Shown: piece by piece, positions 1 through 7,623 of the stretch
Position numbering within the stretch: the first letter of the stretch is position 1
Layout of the letters: every line of letters begins with the position of its first letter
Assembly: GCF_003002065.1 (NCBI RefSeq)
Contig: NZ_PVZG01000025.1
Location: 28,219 to 92,218, forward strand
Source: Pseudosporangium ferrugineum
GTDB lineage: Bacteria > Actinomycetota > Actinomycetes > Mycobacteriales > Micromonosporaceae
Direction: 5' to 3'
Length of the DNA stretch: 64,000 nt
Notes under the pieces: generated by a model
The model's database searches: none
Told to the model about the DNA's origin: nothing
Seen by the model: the letters and a program-made list of their open reading frames with translations, nothing else
Position numbers and translations under genes: made by a program

Positions 1-158
1 GCCACCGCGCTGATCGGGGACGCGAGCAGGGCGGCCGCCGCGACCAGCCCGGCGATGCCCTGCCGGGCGCGCGGCAGGAACGAGCCGCACAGCAGGGTCA
101 CCACCGCGCCGGCGAGAAGCAGCAGCTCGGGCAGCAGGGCCAGGGGCTTCTCGTTCAT
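1..158 (-). CDS. nuoN: NADH-quinone oxidoreductase subunit N, N-terminal part (cut by window edge)
   Basis: This is the first 52 codons of the antiporter-like NuoN subunit of complex I, a membrane proton-pumping subunit. The visible part starts MNEKPLALLPELLLLAGA, a typical first membrane helix, and continues into a second hydrophobic stretch. The ATG at 158 follows the nuoM stop by about 9 nt, in the normal L-M-N gene order. The proton-channel residues lie outside the window, so the name rests on gene order and hydrophobicity as much as on motifs. Confidence 0.85.
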   Translation of the reverse strand, partial: MNEKPLALLPELLLLAGAVVTLLCGSFLPRARQGIAGLVAAAALLASPISAV

Positions 159-167
159 CGGTGCCCC

Positions 168-1652
168 CTATCTCGCGACGAGGTCGGCGGCGGTGCGGGC
201 GGCCGGCTCGATGAGGTCGAGCAGGGGGCGAGGGAAGATCCCGATGACGAGCGCGAGCGCGAGCAGCGGAGCGACGGCGGCTGTCTCGGCCGCCCGGAGG
301 TCCGCGGCGGCGGTGAGCGCATGCCGTGACGGGCCCAGGAACAGCCGGTGCACCGCCCAGAGGAGCAGGGCGGCGGTCAGCACGATGCCGGGGACGGCCA
401 AGCCGGTCGCGACCGGTGCGGAGCCGAAGCTGCCGGTGAAGATCTGGAACTCGGCGATGAAGCCGCTGAAGGCGGGAAGGCCCAGGGACGCGAACGCGGC
501 CACGGTGGTCAGCGCGGCGAAGCGGGGCGTGTCGGCTGCGAGGCCGCCGTACGCGCCCATCTCGTACGTGCCGCCGCGGTCGAACAACACCCCGGCGAGC
601 AGGAACAGCGCCCCGGTGATCAGTCCGTGGCTGACCATTTGGGTGACCGCACCGGTGACCGCCACCGACCGCGCCTCGACATCGGTGCCGGAGATCAGGC
701 CGGCGGCGCCCACCGCCAGAACGATGTACCCCATGTGATTGACCGAGGTGTACGCGACCATCCGCTTGAAGCTGGTCTGCGCCAGCGCTACCAGGGCGCC
801 GTAGAGGACGCTGACCACACCGACGACGACGGCGACGAGCGCGTGCCGCCGCCACGCCTCCGGCAGCATGGGCATGGCGATGCGGACGAACCCGTACGTG
901 CCCATCTTCAGCAGGACGCCGGCGAGCACCGCGGATCCGGCCGCCGGGGCGTCGGTGTGCGCCGGCGGCAGCCAGGTGTGGAACGGGAACGTCGGCGTCT
1001 TGACGGCCAGGCCGACCGCGATCGCGAGCAGGACGAGCCCGCCCGCCGCCCCCTGGCCCGCCAGCGGCATCTGCGCGGTGAGTTCCACCATGTCGAAGGT
1101 GTGCGGTGCGGCCGCCAGGAACAGGCCGATGAAACCGACGAGCAGGGCCAGCGAGCCCACGAAGGTGTAGAGGAAGAACTTCAGCGCCGAGCGGGCCGCC
1201 TGGGCGCCGTGACCCCATCCCGCGATGACCGCGTACATGCCGACGATGGACAGGTCGAAGAAGACGAAGAAGACGATGAGGTCGAGCGCGCTGAACAGGC
1301 CCAGGCACGTCGTCTCGAGCGCGAGGAACAGGGCTGCGAACCGGCGCGGCCGGTCGGTGTGCCGCAGTGAGTAGACGGCACAGGCACCGAAGATCACTGT
1401 CGTGAGGGCCAGCAGGGGGAGCGACAGGCCGTCCACGCCGAGGTGGTAGCCGGAGCGGACACCGGGGATCCACGGACGGTTCACTTCGTACCCGATGCCG
1501 CCGTCGTAGCCGATCCACAACGCCGCCACGGCGGCGACCTCGGCGCCGCTGACCACGACCCAGATCCAGCGTACGGCCCGGTCCGGCACCGCACGCCACA
1601 GCAGGATCACCACCGCCGTGACGGCGGGGGCGAACACCAGCATCGTCAGCAT
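168..1652 (-). CDS. nuoM: NADH-quinone oxidoreductase subunit M
   Basis: A 494-residue antiporter-like membrane subunit of complex I. The start is the ATG at 1652, reading MLTMLVFAPAV, directly after the nuoL stop; the frame is open further upstream but that part overlaps nuoL and is not NuoM-like. Family marks include KFFLYTFVGS (about residue 158), the channel lysine in VKTPTFPFHTWLPPAH (K219) and the LLKMGTYGFVR helix. The conserved glutamate of the FFE motif is an aspartate here (D133 in FFDLSIVGM), a conservative change. It sits between nuoL and nuoN in a tightly packed operon, so it is probably co-translated with them. Confidence 0.95.
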   Translation of the reverse strand: MLTMLVFAPAVTAVVILLWRAVPDRAVRWIWVVVSGAEVAAVAALWIGYDGGIGYEVNRPWIPGVRSGYHLGVDGLSLPLLALTTVIFGACAVYSLRHTDRPRRFAALFLALETTCLGLFSALDLIVFFVFFDLSIVGMYAVIAGWGHGAQAARSALKFFLYTFVGSLALLVGFIGLFLAAAPHTFDMVELTAQMPLAGQGAAGGLVLLAIAVGLAVKTPTFPFHTWLPPAHTDAPAAGSAVLAGVLLKMGTYGFVRIAMPMLPEAWRRHALVAVVVGVVSVLYGALVALAQTSFKRMVAYTSVNHMGYIVLAVGAAGLISGTDVEARSVAVTGAVTQMVSHGLITGALFLLAGVLFDRGGTYEMGAYGGLAADTPRFAALTTVAAFASLGLPAFSGFIAEFQIFTGSFGSAPVATGLAVPGIVLTAALLLWAVHRLFLGPSRHALTAAADLRAAETAAVAPLLALALVIGIFPRPLLDLIEPAARTAADLVAR

Positions 1653-1654
1653 GG

Positions 1655-3580
1655 TCACCTCACCACGAGAATCAGCACGAGGATGGCGGCCGCCAGCCCC
1701 ACGACCGCCTGGGCGTAGTACTGGTGCGCCTGCCCGGTCTGCGGACGGCGAGCCAGGTCGCCGAGCCGCCGGGTCCCGATGGCCACGGCCCGGACCGCCC
1801 GGTCCAGGCCTGCGTCGTCGGCCCGGGCGGCGGAGCGCGCCAGCCGGAGTGTGCCGGGTGCGATGGCTTCCACCGCCCGGTCCAGGCCTGCGTCGTCGGC
1901 CCGCGCCGCGGCGCGCGCCAGCCGGAGTGTGCCGGGTGCGATGGCCTCCACCGCCCGGTCGAGCACCCGATCGTCGAAGCGCGCGAGGAGGCGGGCGAGG
2001 CCGAGCACCGGTCGCGCGACGAACCGATCCGCGGCGGTGCCGAGACCCAGCCACGCTCGTGCCCACGCGGGAGCGGGGAGCCGGAACGTCAGCCATCCGG
2101 CCATGAGCGCCGACGCCACGGCCAGCGCGCCGGACAGGAGCATCTCCGTGGCGGTGGCCCCCGGGGGTGTGGCGTCCAGGAACCGGCGGAAGACCTCGCC
2201 CACCGGCGGCAAAGCCAGGATTCCCAGCACGGACGCCCCCGCGGCGAGCACGACCAGGGGCGCCCGTTCCCCACCGCTTACCCGTCGGCTGCCGACGCGT
2301 TCGGTGTCGTAGCCCGCATCCGGATGCCGGGGCAACGGACCCAGCACGATCCCGACGGCCTTACCGGCGTAGACCGCGGACAGCACCGCACCGGCCAGGC
2401 AGGTGACGTACAGCGGCAGCGAGAACTCCCGCGCCGCGGCGAAGATCTCATCCTTGGTCGCCCACAGCGCCAGCGGCGGCACACCGGCGAGTCCCAGCGC
2501 CGCGACGGTGAAGGTGGCGCCGACGAGGCGATGGCGGCGGCCGGCCCCGCGCAGCGCCCGAAGGTCACGGGTGCCCAGCGACGACAGCCACGCGCCGGCG
2601 GCAAGGAACAGCAGGGCCTTCGTCGCGGCGTGACCGATGAGGTGGGCAGCACCCCCGGCGACTCCGCCGGTGGCCGCCGCGACGAACACAAAGCCGAGCT
2701 GGGCGCTGGTCGACGCGGCGAGCAGCTGCTTGAGATCGCTCTGTGCCACCGCCACGGCGCCCAGCAGCACCGCAGTGCCGGCGCCGACCCAGGCGGTGGT
2801 GGTGGCGGCCCAGCCGGTGGCGGCCAGGAGCGGCTGGAGGCGGAGCAGCAGGTACCCGCCCATGGCCACCATCGCGGCGGAGTGCAGCAGGGCGCTGACC
2901 GGGCTCGGCCCGAGCATGGCCCGGGACAACCAGAAGGACAGCGGCAGCTGCGCGGCCTTGCCGACCGCCGCCGCCAGCACCCCGGCGGCGGCGACGTGGC
3001 GCCACGGGGACGGCAGCTCTGCCAGGCTGTCCAGGCCGAGGCCCGCTCCGGCCGCGACGGTTGCCCCGGCGGCGAGGTAGAGGCCGACGTCGCCGACCCG
3101 GGTCGTCAGGAACGCCGTCGTGCCCGCGGACACGCGGGTGTCGTCGTGCCGGTCGAAGGCGATCAGCGCGTACGAGGTGGCACCCATGATCTCCCAGCCG
3201 ATCAGGAGCGCCGGCAGGGTGGCCGCGGTGACCGTCAGGAGCACGGCGGCCAGGAAGACGAGCATCAGGCCGAAGAACCGGGCGCGTCCCTCGGCGATGT
3301 CGCCCACCGAGAAAACCAGGACCAGCAAGGTCACCGCGGCGACCGCCACGAGCACGGCACCGGCGAGGCCGTCGACGACCAGCCCGAACGATCCGCGCGC
3401 GATGAACGCGACCTCGACGTGCGGACGCCTCGCCGCCGCCGTGACCGCCAGGGCCAGGACCGCGGCGGCCACGAGCACCGCGACGCCCGGGGCGGCACGG
3501 GACAGGCGGCGGCCACCGCTCGCCAGCACCGCTCCGGCGACCGCGGGCACACCGACGAGTGTCCACAGCACCGCGGTCAT
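1655..3580 (-). CDS. nuoL: NADH-quinone oxidoreductase subunit L with repeated C-terminal segment
   Basis: A 641-residue antiporter-like subunit that carries the lateral helix of complex I. E130 in LLIGWEIMGATSY, K208 and the GPSPVSALLHSAAMV segment (H233) match the proton channel of the family. The start overlaps the nuoK stop by 4 nt. The region just before the last membrane helix is unusual: a 26-residue unit beginning LDRAVEAIAPGTLRLAR occurs about two and a half times (DNA period 78 nt, roughly 1794-1970). This is where the long lateral helix and its linker should be, so the repeats probably change the length of that cytoplasmic linker. The rest is orthodox NuoL. Confidence 0.95.
   Translation of the reverse strand: MTAVLWTLVGVPAVAGAVLASGGRRLSRAAPGVAVLVAAAVLALAVTAAARRPHVEVAFIARGSFGLVVDGLAGAVLVAVAAVTLLVLVFSVGDIAEGRARFFGLMLVFLAAVLLTVTAATLPALLIGWEIMGATSYALIAFDRHDDTRVSAGTTAFLTTRVGDVGLYLAAGATVAAGAGLGLDSLAELPSPWRHVAAAGVLAAAVGKAAQLPLSFWLSRAMLGPSPVSALLHSAAMVAMGGYLLLRLQPLLAATGWAATTTAWVGAGTAVLLGAVAVAQSDLKQLLAASTSAQLGFVFVAAATGGVAGGAAHLIGHAATKALLFLAAGAWLSSLGTRDLRALRGAGRRHRLVGATFTVAALGLAGVPPLALWATKDEIFAAAREFSLPLYVTCLAGAVLSAVYAGKAVGIVLGPLPRHPDAGYDTERVGSRRVSGGERAPLVVLAAGASVLGILALPPVGEVFRRFLDATPPGATATEMLLSGALAVASALMAGWLTFRLPAPAWARAWLGLGTAADRFVARPVLGLARLLARFDDRVLDRAVEAIAPGTLRLARAAARADDAGLDRAVEAIAPGTLRLARSAARADDAGLDRAVRAVAIGTRRLGDLARRPQTGQAHQYYAQAVVGLAAAILVLILVVR
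1794..1970 (-). repeat. 78-bp tandem repeat inside nuoL
   Basis: Two near-identical 78-bp units start at about 1794 and 1872, and a third, diverging copy begins at 1950. The unit encodes the 26-residue segment LDRAVEAIAPGTLRLAR plus a linker rich in alanine, arginine and aspartate. The copies stay in frame, so the protein is lengthened rather than broken. The first two are almost identical at the DNA level, suggesting a recent duplication. Confidence 0.85.
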
Positions 3581-3882
3581 CCGCGCAGCTCCGCGGCCAT
3601 GTCAGTCATGTCGGCGTCCTTGGCCCGGAACAGCAGCGTCGTGACGGCGAAGCCCATCGCCATCTCCACCGTCATGGCGGCGAGGACCACCAGGACGAAG
3701 ACCTGGCCGTCCGGCGCCTGCGGGGTGAGGAAGTACCAGAAGGCGGCGCCCGCCACGACCAGGGCGTTGATCATCAACTCGAGGCCCATCATCACCATCA
3801 CGACGGCCTGCTGGCTGAGGGCGCCGAAGAGGCCCACCGCGAACAGCGCGGCGGCCAGCAGCAGGAACATCTGCAGATTCAC
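3577..3882 (-). CDS. nuoK: NADH-quinone oxidoreductase subunit K
   Basis: A 101-residue, three-helix membrane subunit of complex I, of normal family length. The two buried glutamates needed for proton transfer are present: E35 in MMGLELMINALVV and E73 in MTVEMAMGFAV. It overlaps nuoJ and nuoL by 4 nt at each end, so translation of J, K and L is likely coupled. Of the subunits in this operon it is one of the best conserved, which argues that ion translocation is still functional. Confidence 0.95.
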   Translation of the reverse strand: MNLQMFLLLAAALFAVGLFGALSQQAVVMVMMGLELMINALVVAGAAFWYFLTPQAPDGQVFVLVVLAAMTVEMAMGFAVTTLLFRAKDADMTDMAAELRG

Positions 3883-4418
3883 GCGCCGCCTCCGGCGTCC
3901 TCGGCTGCCGGCGCCTCGTCGCCGTCGTAGCGGCCGCGGCCGGTGGCCAGGACCAGCGCGGAGACCATGGTGGCGAACAGCACCGCCGACACGCTCATCA
4001 TCACCAGCATCTTCGAACCCATCACGGCCTCGCCCAGCGCGCGGGTCACGTCGGAGGGCGGCTCACCCCGGCGCTGCGGCCACGGGGTCAGCAGCGCTCC
4101 GGCGGCGAGCAGCACGAAGGCGCCGATCGAGATCGCCAGGGCGCCGCGCTTGTTGTGCAGCATCGACATCGGCATCAGGCCGCCCGGGTTCATCATGTAC
4201 ATGATCATGAAAACGGCCATGATGCCCATCTCCATGAGCATCATCAGGATCGTGATCACGCCGAGATAGCCGGCGTCGATGAGCAGCAGCGCCGTGCCGA
4301 CGGCGACGAAGCTCACCGCCAGCGCGACGGTGGCCCGCGCCATCGAGTCCACCGTGAACACCGCGATCCCGGCCGCCACCGCGACGACTGCGAGCACCCA
4401 GAACACCGCCGTGAGCAC
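3879..4418 (-). CDS. nuoJ: NADH-quinone oxidoreductase subunit J
   Basis: A 179-residue NuoJ subunit with five predicted membrane helices. The segment LIDAGYLGVITILMMLMEMGI matches the third-helix region that forms the flexible hinge of complex I. The start ATG at 4418 lies 1 nt from the nuoH stop and the end overlaps nuoK by 4 nt. The C-terminus is a charged, glycine-rich tail (GDEAPAAEDAGGGA), as is common for actinobacterial NuoJ. Confidence 0.92.
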   Translation of the reverse strand: MLTAVFWVLAVVAVAAGIAVFTVDSMARATVALAVSFVAVGTALLLIDAGYLGVITILMMLMEMGIMAVFMIMYMMNPGGLMPMSMLHNKRGALAISIGAFVLLAAGALLTPWPQRRGEPPSDVTRALGEAVMGSKMLVMMSVSAVLFATMVSALVLATGRGRYDGDEAPAAEDAGGGA

Positions 4419-4419
4419 G

Positions 4420-5346
4420 TCAGCTTCCTCCTAGCGCCAGCACGGAGACCACCAGCAGTTGCAGCAGCGTGACCGGCAGGACGACGAGCCACGCCAGACG
4501 CATCACCCGGTCGGCGCGCAGGACCGGCATGGCGCGGCGCACCGCCACCAGCCCGGCGAGCACCAGGGCGGTCTTCAGCAAGCTCCACAGCCACCCGGGC
4601 AGGAGCGGTCCGGCGCCGCCGCCGAGGAACAGCGCCGTGCTCATTCCGGCGCCGACGGTCAGCAGGGCGTACCGGCCGGCCAGCAGCACCAGCCGGTCGA
4701 CCCCGGACGGTTCGGCCAGCACGCCTCCCGCCAGGTCGCGTCCGGCGGGGTAGGCGAGGGGGCCCCAGAGGCTGAATCCGGCAACCGCGACCAGGAAGAC
4801 GAGGAACGCGGCGGGCATCCGTACCACGAACCACGTCTTGTCCTGCGCGGCGACGATCTGCCCGATCTTCAGGCTGCCGGCCGCCACCGCGGGAGCGGTC
4901 AACGCGAACATCAACGGCAACTCGTACGCCAGCGCCTGGCTCAGGAACCGGTAACCGCTGACCAGCCCGTACACGCTGTTGGCGCCCCATCCAGCCGCCC
5001 ACACAGTGAGCCACAGCGCGACGTCGAGCGCGTTGAACCACACGAGCCCGACCGGGGGATCGGCGACCGTAATCCCGCCGACGGGCACCACCACGGCCAT
5101 GAGGAGGGCGACGACCAGGGGTCCCGCCGTGCCGGCGCGCCACAGCAGGGCATCGGGCGCCACTGTGGTGCGCCGCCGCTGACGCAGCAGCCGCGCCGTC
5201 TCCCACAGCGGCCGTCCCAGCCGCCCGGACATCGGACGGCCGCGACCGGCGGGATCGAGCACTCCGTCGAGGGCCGCGGCTGCGCCGGCGAAGACGACCA
5301 CCAGGGCAGCGGCCGGGACGACGGCCCAGGCCGGGGACGCGGTCAT
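4420..5346 (-). CDS. nuoH: NuoH-like membrane subunit, quinone-site motifs poorly conserved
   Basis: A 308-residue NuoH/HycD-type integral membrane protein with about eight hydrophobic segments. The start ATG at 5346 overlaps the preceding gene by 4 nt. The gene order and segments such as RPLWETARLLRQRRRTTV support NuoH. The acidic loop that in canonical NuoH reads like FDLPEAESELVAG and lines the quinone channel is replaced here by the region around AGRDLAGGVLAEPSGVDRL, with far fewer acidic residues. The N-terminal quinone-chamber segment is also weak. It may therefore work with a different electron-transfer partner; this is inference from motifs. Confidence 0.85.
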   Translation of the reverse strand: MTASPAWAVVPAAALVVVFAGAAAALDGVLDPAGRGRPMSGRLGRPLWETARLLRQRRRTTVAPDALLWRAGTAGPLVVALLMAVVVPVGGITVADPPVGLVWFNALDVALWLTVWAAGWGANSVYGLVSGYRFLSQALAYELPLMFALTAPAVAAGSLKIGQIVAAQDKTWFVVRMPAAFLVFLVAVAGFSLWGPLAYPAGRDLAGGVLAEPSGVDRLVLLAGRYALLTVGAGMSTALFLGGGAGPLLPGWLWSLLKTALVLAGLVAVRRAMPVLRADRVMRLAWLVVLPVTLLQLLVVSVLALGGS

Positions 5347-6470
5347 GACCGGGCCTCCGCCGGCTCCGGGGCGGCGGCGAGCTGGTCCGGGTCGGGGTCG
5401 AGGCTGGCCATCACGAGCCGGGCCGCCGCGAGGTCGAGGCCGATCGCGAGCTCGTCGGCGGCGGCCAGCAGCCCGGCCGAGGCCGGACGCCCGGGCACCG
5501 ATCGGCCCCGGGGCCCCGGACCCGCCGGCTCGCCGGCGAGGAGCGCATCCGTCTCCGTCAGCCAGCGCCGCCACCGGGCCGTGACGTCGCCGCCCTCCAG
5601 CGCCGCGCGCGCCGCGGGACCGCTCACCTGCAGCCGGTCGGCGGTCTCGGCGGTGAGCACGCCGAGTCCGTCCGTCGCCCATCGCAGGGTAGGCGACCGG
5701 TTCAGCCGCCGCCCGATCGCCGCCAGGTGGCCGCGCAGCACCGGGCCCGGCGTGTCGGTCAGAGTGCTGTCGCGCAGCCGTCGTACTCGCCAGGCCATGC
5801 CCGGCCAGCCCGCCACGGCGAGGAGCCGTTGCAGCGAGTCCAGGTGTGCTGCCGCGTGCCGGCGGGAGGCGCCGGGGCCGGCGGCGTCCCAGAACGGGCG
5901 GGGCGGCGTGGCCGCGGACAGGATGCGCGACCGTGCCTGCTGGACGACGTCGCCCTGCACCTGCAGATCCATCACGAGGCCCGAGGGCCAGTCCGGTAGC
6001 ACCGGGCCCAGCGGGACGGTGAGCACGTCCAGGGCGAGCGCGTCGCGGTCCGGCCCGCGATCGGCCATCATGAGCCCGCCCGGCATCTGCATGTCCTCGC
6101 CGTGCGTGTCCGGCGCCCGCTCCGCCCATTCGTCGCGGCGGTCCGGCTCAGCGGCCCGCTGTGGATCCGACAGCTGCCGGACCACCTGCCGCAGGACCGC
6201 ACCAGCCTCGGCCGGATCATCGATGTCGGCGCGGACCCGCGGGCCCGGCAGCTGCGACCACACGAGGTCGATCGCGTCGCGCAGCTCATCCCCGGGGGAG
6301 CCGACGGCCAGCAGCACGTCCGCGTCGGAGGGCGCGGTCGCTGCCACAGCGCCGATCCGGGCCATCTCCACCTCGACAGCCAGCCGTACGGCCGTCGCGC
6401 CGGGCGCCGCGACGGCGAGCACATGGGGGCGCCGCGCGGCCCACCGCCCGAGAAGCTGCGTCAGGACCAT
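5343..6470 (-). CDS. cysteine-free NuoB/NuoD-like protein of the partial complex I operon
   Basis: A 375-residue soluble protein between nuoA and nuoH, where nuoB, C and D normally lie. The start ATG at 6470 overlaps nuoA by 10 nt. An N-terminal stretch, DVLLAVGSPGDELRDAIDLVW, resembles the end of NuoB, and a later stretch, SGLVMDLQVQGDVVQQARSRIL (about residues 195-216), resembles the start of NuoD. The whole protein contains no cysteine, so it cannot hold the N2 [4Fe-4S] cluster, and NuoD quinone-site residues are not recognisable. I read it as a degenerate fused peripheral-arm subunit kept as a structural adaptor. The homology is motif-level judgement, not a search result. Confidence 0.7.
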   Translation of the reverse strand: MVLTQLLGRWAARRPHVLAVAAPGATAVRLAVEVEMARIGAVAATAPSDADVLLAVGSPGDELRDAIDLVWSQLPGPRVRADIDDPAEAGAVLRQVVRQLSDPQRAAEPDRRDEWAERAPDTHGEDMQMPGGLMMADRGPDRDALALDVLTVPLGPVLPDWPSGLVMDLQVQGDVVQQARSRILSAATPPRPFWDAAGPGASRRHAAAHLDSLQRLLAVAGWPGMAWRVRRLRDSTLTDTPGPVLRGHLAAIGRRLNRSPTLRWATDGLGVLTAETADRLQVSGPAARAALEGGDVTARWRRWLTETDALLAGEPAGPGPRGRSVPGRPASAGLLAAADELAIGLDLAAARLVMASLDPDPDQLAAAPEPAEARS

Positions 6471-6811
6471 CGCAGCGCGCCCTCCCGCCAGGCGTAGACG
6501 ACGCCCGCCATGAGCACGCCGAGGAACGCGAACATCTCCACGACGGCCTTGACGCCCACCTGCGGCACGACCAGCGCCCACGGGTACATGAACAACATCT
6601 CCACGTCGAAGGCCAGGAACAGCATCGTGAGGGCGTACCAGCGCACGTGGAACCGCGACATCGCGTGCTGCTGCGGCAGGTTCCCCGACAGGAACGGCGC
6701 GGCGCGTAGCGGATCCGCCGCGACTGCGGTGCCGCGGTGCAGCCGATAGAGCAGGGCGACGGCTGCCACGGCGAGGGCTGCCATGGCGCCGGCATTCACC
6801 ACCGCTTGCAC
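6461..6811 (-). CDS. nuoA: NADH-quinone oxidoreductase subunit A
   Basis: A 116-residue NuoA with three membrane helices. The segment RFHVRWYALTMLFLAFDVEM is the family signature around the conserved acidic residues of the loop between helices 1 and 2. I chose the GTG at 6811, which follows a GGGGAGGAG ribosome-binding site (minus strand, about 6814-6822); two further GTG codons at 6802 and 6799 are possible. It is the first gene of the leftward operon and ends 10 nt inside the next gene. No strong promoter was recognised, though a GGGTA element lies at 6865-6869 on this strand. Confidence 0.9.
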   Translation of the reverse strand: MQAVVNAGAMAALAVAAVALLYRLHRGTAVAADPLRAAPFLSGNLPQQHAMSRFHVRWYALTMLFLAFDVEMLFMYPWALVVPQVGVKAVVEMFAFLGVLMAGVVYAWREGALRWS

Positions 6812-6957
6812 GGCTCCTCCCCGGTGTCTGCGCGCGGCGGATCCACGCTGACTGCGCCGCGGCCTACCCACCTGATCACGCGCTACTCGTGGTGCGGTCA
6901 CGGAATTGAGACGCGTCCGTGCGCATTCCGCCGACGAGGTGTCCTACGGTCGCGAGC

Positions 6958-7497
6958 ATGAGGCGGTGGACGGCGTGGTTGGGCCGGATGGTGGCCGCGG
7001 CAGTGCTGATGCCGGCTCTGGTGTTCGGGTTCGCCGGATGTGCCGCATCGCCGGAACGCGCGGACGAAGACGTGGCCGGACCGCAATGGCAGCTGATACC
7101 CCGTCGCGCCCCGGGGGCCGCCGATGCCACGCATCCCGCACGACTCACCGGCGTCCGAGCCGAGGACCAGGACGGCTTCGACCGCCTGACGTTCACCTAC
7201 GCGGGTGAGCGCCCCGGATACCTCGTGGCCTATGCGGGGTCGGACGCGGACGGCAGGACCACCCTGCGGGTCATCCTCGAGCACGTCACCGGCCGGACGA
7301 GCCGCGACCTGACTCCGGACCTGCAAGCCATCCGCGGCGTCCGGCAGCGCCCGGCCGACGACCAGACCATCGAGACCACCGTCCGCGTCACCGACGCCGG
7401 CCGGGGGAAGGGCGTGCCCTTCCGGGTAGGCCTGTCCATCGGCGGCTTCTACGTGGACGTCGCGCACCCGGATCAGCTCACCGTCCCGGTCGGATAG
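6958..7497 (+). CDS. AMIN-like domain lipoprotein
   Basis: A 179-residue secreted lipoprotein. The N-terminus MRRWTAWLGRMVAAAVLMPA is a signal peptide ending in the lipobox FAGC, so the mature protein should be anchored outside the cell membrane. The body contains the actinobacterial AMIN-like pattern GFDRLTFTYAGERPGYLVAY followed by a beta-rich segment ending GGFYVDVAHPDQ. The exact role of this family is unknown; AMIN-type folds often bind cell-wall material. The ATG at 6958 was chosen because the signal peptide starts there. The gene is divergent from nuoA. Confidence 0.8.
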   Translation: MRRWTAWLGRMVAAAVLMPALVFGFAGCAASPERADEDVAGPQWQLIPRRAPGAADATHPARLTGVRAEDQDGFDRLTFTYAGERPGYLVAYAGSDADGRTTLRVILEHVTGRTSRDLTPDLQAIRGVRQRPADDQTIETTVRVTDAGRGKGVPFRVGLSIGGFYVDVAHPDQLTVPVG

Positions 7498-7536
7498 CGC
7501 GTCGATCGACCGCTCGCAGACCGGCGGCACCCGGCC

Positions 7537-7560
7537 GTTTGCCGCTCGCCGGCCCGGGTA
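7537..7560 (+). promoter_or_regulatory. SigB/SigF-type promoter for the pyruvate oxidase-like operon
   Basis: GTTT at 7537-7540 and GGGTA at 7556-7560 are separated by 15 nt, matching the actinobacterial SigB/SigF form. The -10 lies 63 nt before the ATG at 7624. Several other genes in the window carry the same arrangement. Confidence 0.65.
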
Positions 7561-7623
7561 GGGCCGCCGCCGGTGCCGATGACGACGCCAGTTGTCTTCA
7601 CTGCGCAACGAAAGGGATCACCG

